From Nitrosomonadaceae bacterium (GTDB lineage Bacteria > Pseudomonadota > Gammaproteobacteria > Burkholderiales > Usitatibacteraceae), in the NCBI GenBank assembly GCA_021300055.1, contig JAJTHU010000265.1:1-7966 (forward strand): DNA of 7,966 nt. The letters run 5' to 3'. This document shows positions 6,088-7,966 of this stretch, piece by piece (positions within the stretch are counted from its first letter, which is position 1; each line of letters starts with the position of its first letter). A program made the translations under genes and the position numbers. Below the pieces are notes generated by a model, which worked only from the letters and a program-made list of their open reading frames with translations, did no database searches and had not been told where the DNA came from.

Positions 6088-6411
6088 TCAAAGCTTGATT
6101 TCGACATCAACGCCAGCTGGTAGGTCGAGCTTCATCAATGCATCAACCGTTTTGTCGGTTGGATCGATGATGTCCATCAGGCGCAAGTGCGTGCGAATCT
6201 CCATCTGGTCGCGCGAGGTCTTGTTGACGTGCGGCGAACGCAGCAGATCGAAACGCTCGATCTTGGTCGGCAGAGGTACGGGGCCTTTGACCACGGCACC
6301 GGTACGCTTCGCGGTCTCAACGATTTCGAGAGCCGACTGATCAATCAGACGGTAGTCGAACGCCTTGAGGCGAATGCGAATTTTTTGTTTGGCGAGTTGT
6401 GCTGTTGCCAT
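6088..6411 (-). CDS. rpsJ: 30S ribosomal protein S10 / antitermination factor NusE
   Basis: S10 (107 residues; 103 in E. coli) belongs to the 30S head and, as NusE, binds NusB and NusG in rRNA antitermination and transcription-translation coupling. The sequence follows the family throughout: KIRIRLKAFDYRLIDQSALE (10-29), ETAKRTGAVVKGPVPLPTK (32-50), SPHVNKTSRDQMEIRTHLRL (59-78) and KTVDALMKLDLPAGVDVEI. The start ATG has AAGGA 6 nt upstream. The gene follows tuf after 92 nt, an order typical of betaproteobacteria. Unlike in E. coli, it is separated from rplC by 236 nt with its own promoter, so S10 expression may be tied to tuf and not to the rest of the S10 operon. Confidence 0.98.
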   Translation of the reverse strand: MATAQLAKQKIRIRLKAFDYRLIDQSALEIVETAKRTGAVVKGPVPLPTKIERFDLLRSPHVNKTSRDQMEIRTHLRLMDIIDPTDKTVDALMKLDLPAGVDVEIKL

Positions 6412-6460
6412 CTCGTTTCCTTTTGACCGCCAAATAGCGACGATCGGTGAGTTAATTCTT

Positions 6461-6492
6461 GCGTGTCTACCGACCGCAGTCAGTAGACACGC
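6461..6492 (-). repeat. Long stem-loop in the tuf-rpsJ gap
   Basis: In the minus-strand RNA, 6492-6479 pairs with 6474-6461: ten Watson-Crick pairs (GCGUGUCUAC with GUAGACACGC), one U-G pair, then GAC/GUC, closed by the tetraloop UGCG, for 14 bp in all. The wobble pair works only in the minus-strand transcript; the plus strand would have C opposite A. The downstream sequence is AAGAAUUAA with no U-run, so it is not a classic terminator. It starts 11 nt after the tuf stop. Confidence 0.75.
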
Positions 6493-6503
6493 GAGTGGTT
6501 CTA

Positions 6504-7694
6504 TTACTTAACGATCTTGGATACGACGCCGGCGCCGACGGTGCGGCCACCTTCGCGAATCGCAAAGCGCAGACCTTCTTCCATCGCGATCGGCGCAATC
6601 AACTGCACCACAATCTTCACGTTGTCGCCAGGCATCACCATCTCCGTGCCAGCAGGCAACGTCAACGCACCCGTCACGTCCGTCGTACGGAAGTAAAACT
6701 GTGGACGATAGCCGTTGAAGAATGGCGTGTGACGACCACCTTCGTCCTTCGACAGAACGTAGATCTCAGCTTCAAAGTCGGTGTGCGGCGTGATCGAACC
6801 AGGCTTAGCCAACACTTGACCGCGCTCCACGTCTTCGCGCTTCGTACCACGCAACAAAATACCAACGTTGTCGCCAGCTTGACCTTGGTCGAGCAGCTTA
6901 CGGAACATCTCAACGCCCGTACACGTGGTCTTCTGCGTGGCCTTCAAACCAACGATTTCGATTTCTTCGCCGACTTTGATGATGCCGCGCTCAACGCGAC
7001 CCGTCACCACCGTACCGCGACCCGAAATCGAGAACACGTCTTCAACAGGCATCAAGAACGCGCCGTCCAATGCACGCTTCGGCTCTGGGATATACGTATC
7101 CAGCGCTTCAGCCAGCTTCATGATCGCGCCTTCGCCCAAATCGCCCGTATCACCTTCCATCGCCTTCAGAGCAGAGCCCTTGATGATTGGAATGTCGTCG
7201 CCAGGGAATTCGTACTTGCTCAACAGTTCGCGAACTTCCATCTCAACGAGTTCGAGCAGTTCAGCGTCGTCAACCATGTCGCACTTGTTCAAGAACACGA
7301 CGATGTATGGAACACCAACCTGGCGGGCCAAGAGGATGTGCTCACGCGTCTGTGGCATCGGGCCGTCAGCAGCCGAGCAAACCAGAATCGCGCCGTCCAT
7401 CTGCGCCGCACCCGTGATCATGTTCTTCACGTAGTCAGCGTGGCCTGGGCAGTCAACGTGCGCATAGTGACGGTTTGCCGTCTCGTACTCCACGTGCGCC
7501 GTGTTGATCGTAATACCGCGTGCCTTCTCTTCCGGCGCCGCATCAATCTGGTCGTAGGCCTTCGCCTCACCACCAAACTTCTTCGACAACACCGTCGTGA
7601 TCGCCGCCGTCAACGTCGTCTTGCCGTGATCCACGTGTCCAATCGTCCCCACGTTCACGTGCGGCTTGGTACGCTCAAACTTGCCTTTTGCCAT
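6504..7694 (-). CDS. tuf: Elongation factor Tu
   Basis: EF-Tu (396 residues; 394 in E. coli) is the GTPase that carries aminoacyl-tRNA to the ribosomal A site. Domain 1 has all G motifs: GHVDHGKT (19-26), RGITI (59-63), DCPGH (81-85, with the catalytic His85), NKCD (136-139) and SAL (174-176). Domains 2 and 3 follow, with RGTVVTGRVERG (226-237) and the C-terminal AIREGGRTVGAGVVSKIVK. The start has GAGGT 6 nt upstream. Upstream is a tRNA-Thr(GGT) gene, the classical tufB setting, while downstream is rpsJ, the tufA setting in betaproteobacteria. Many proteobacteria carry two nearly identical tuf copies, so this may be a hybrid neighbourhood. No convincing promoter lies in the 128 nt before tuf, so cotranscription with the tRNA is likely. 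Confidence 0.99.
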   Translation of the reverse strand: MAKGKFERTKPHVNVGTIGHVDHGKTTLTAAITTVLSKKFGGEAKAYDQIDAAPEEKARGITINTAHVEYETANRHYAHVDCPGHADYVKNMITGAAQMDGAILVCSAADGPMPQTREHILLARQVGVPYIVVFLNKCDMVDDAELLELVEMEVRELLSKYEFPGDDIPIIKGSALKAMEGDTGDLGEGAIMKLAEALDTYIPEPKRALDGAFLMPVEDVFSISGRGTVVTGRVERGIIKVGEEIEIVGLKATQKTTCTGVEMFRKLLDQGQAGDNVGILLRGTKREDVERGQVLAKPGSITPHTDFEAEIYVLSKDEGGRHTPFFNGYRPQFYFRTTDVTGALTLPAGTEMVMPGDNVKIVVQLIAPIAMEEGLRFAIREGGRTVGAGVVSKIVK

Positions 7695-7822
7695 TTCTTG
7701 ACCTCGTTAAAACCTAGTTGACCTAATGCTGCTCATTGACTAATCACGACGTCACCGACCATGCAGCGATCGACGCGCGCGCAGCGCTCGGGAGTACATC
7801 CCCGGCGATACGCAAATTTTTT
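7695..7822 (-). other. tRNA-tuf spacer, probable transcribed leader of tuf
   Basis: These 128 nt lie between the tRNA 3' end and the tuf start. They hold an A/T run next to the encoded CCA, a CGCGCGCG tract near 7775-7782, and the tuf Shine-Dalgarno (7705-7701). I see no clear -35/-10 pair and no terminator. A short ORF across this area is a shadow of the tRNA and spacer. Confidence 0.5.
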
Positions 7823-7897
<75 letters not shown>

Positions 7898-7906
7898 ATC
7901 GGCACG

Positions 7907-7937
7907 GGTCTGGGCTTGCGGACCTTGAGCCCAGACC
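7907..7937 (-). repeat. 10-bp inverted repeat upstream of the tRNA gene
   Basis: GGTCTGGGCT (7937-7928, minus strand plus its complement at 7916-7907, AGCCCAGACC) forms a perfect 10-bp stem with an 11-nt loop, ending 9 nt before the tRNA 5' end. No T-run follows. It may be a processing hairpin between tRNAs in a longer precursor, or part of a feature that continues beyond the window edge. Confidence 0.6.
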
Positions 7938-7966
7938 GGTGACGACCACCAAAAACACACCGCAAC

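Noticed and set aside
6459..7721. 420-codon open frame on the plus strand opposite tuf
   Set aside because: It mirrors the highly biased codons of tuf, is rich in His/Arg/Val as expected for an antisense shadow, and has no family-like motif or clear ribosome-binding site.
7698..7724. Direct repeat TTGACCT at 7698-7704 and 7718-7724 near the tuf start
   Set aside because: It is only 7 bp and one copy overlaps the ribosome-binding site; easily chance.
7695..7822. Separate promoter for tuf in the tRNA-tuf spacer
   Set aside because: I found no acceptable -10 with a -35 at 16-18 bp on the minus strand.

Overview
The window holds one strand-coherent block of translation genes from a betaproteobacterium, most likely of the order Burkholderiales. 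I base this on the EF-Tu sequence (PMPQTREHILLARQVGVPYI and the rest of the protein read like Burkholderiales EF-Tu), on the tuf-rpsJ adjacency, and on the style of S10, L3 and S17. GC content looks to be in the mid-50s by eye; I did not compute it. Every gene lies on the minus strand, so transcription runs from right to left.

Layout in transcription order: a 10-bp inverted repeat (7907-7937); a tRNA-Thr(GGT) gene (7823-7897); tuf for EF-Tu (6504-7694); a strong stem-loop in the tuf-rpsJ gap; rpsJ (6088-6411); a 236-nt non-coding stretch with a good sigma70-type promoter inside a dyad and a structured leader; then the tightly coupled run rplC-rplD-rplW-rplB-rpsS-rplV-rpsC-rplP-rpmC-rpsQ (1165-5851), where genes overlap by 1 to 17 nt or sit a few nt apart, mostly with clear Shine-Dalgarno sites; a strong intrinsic terminator (1107-1144); and the first 351 codons of a COG2509-type FAD-dependent dehydrogenase that runs off the left edge.

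Functionally, EF-Tu delivers aminoacyl-tRNA, S10 is also the antitermination factor NusE, and the other ten proteins belong to the 30S or 50S subunit. The block is the S10 operon in canonical order, but both flanks differ from the usual proteobacterial str-S10-spc-alpha supercluster. On the upstream side tuf is preceded by a tRNA-Thr gene (the tufB context) instead of fusA. On the downstream side the operon ends in a terminator and a redox gene instead of rplN. The rpsJ-rplC gap looks like a regulatory switch region.

No mobile element, CRISPR array or clearly new protein system is visible. The points most worth checking are the chimeric tuf neighbourhood, the mismatched acceptor stem of the tRNA, the promoter nested in a hairpin-forming dyad before rplC, and an unusual substitution in the conserved C-terminal loop of L2.
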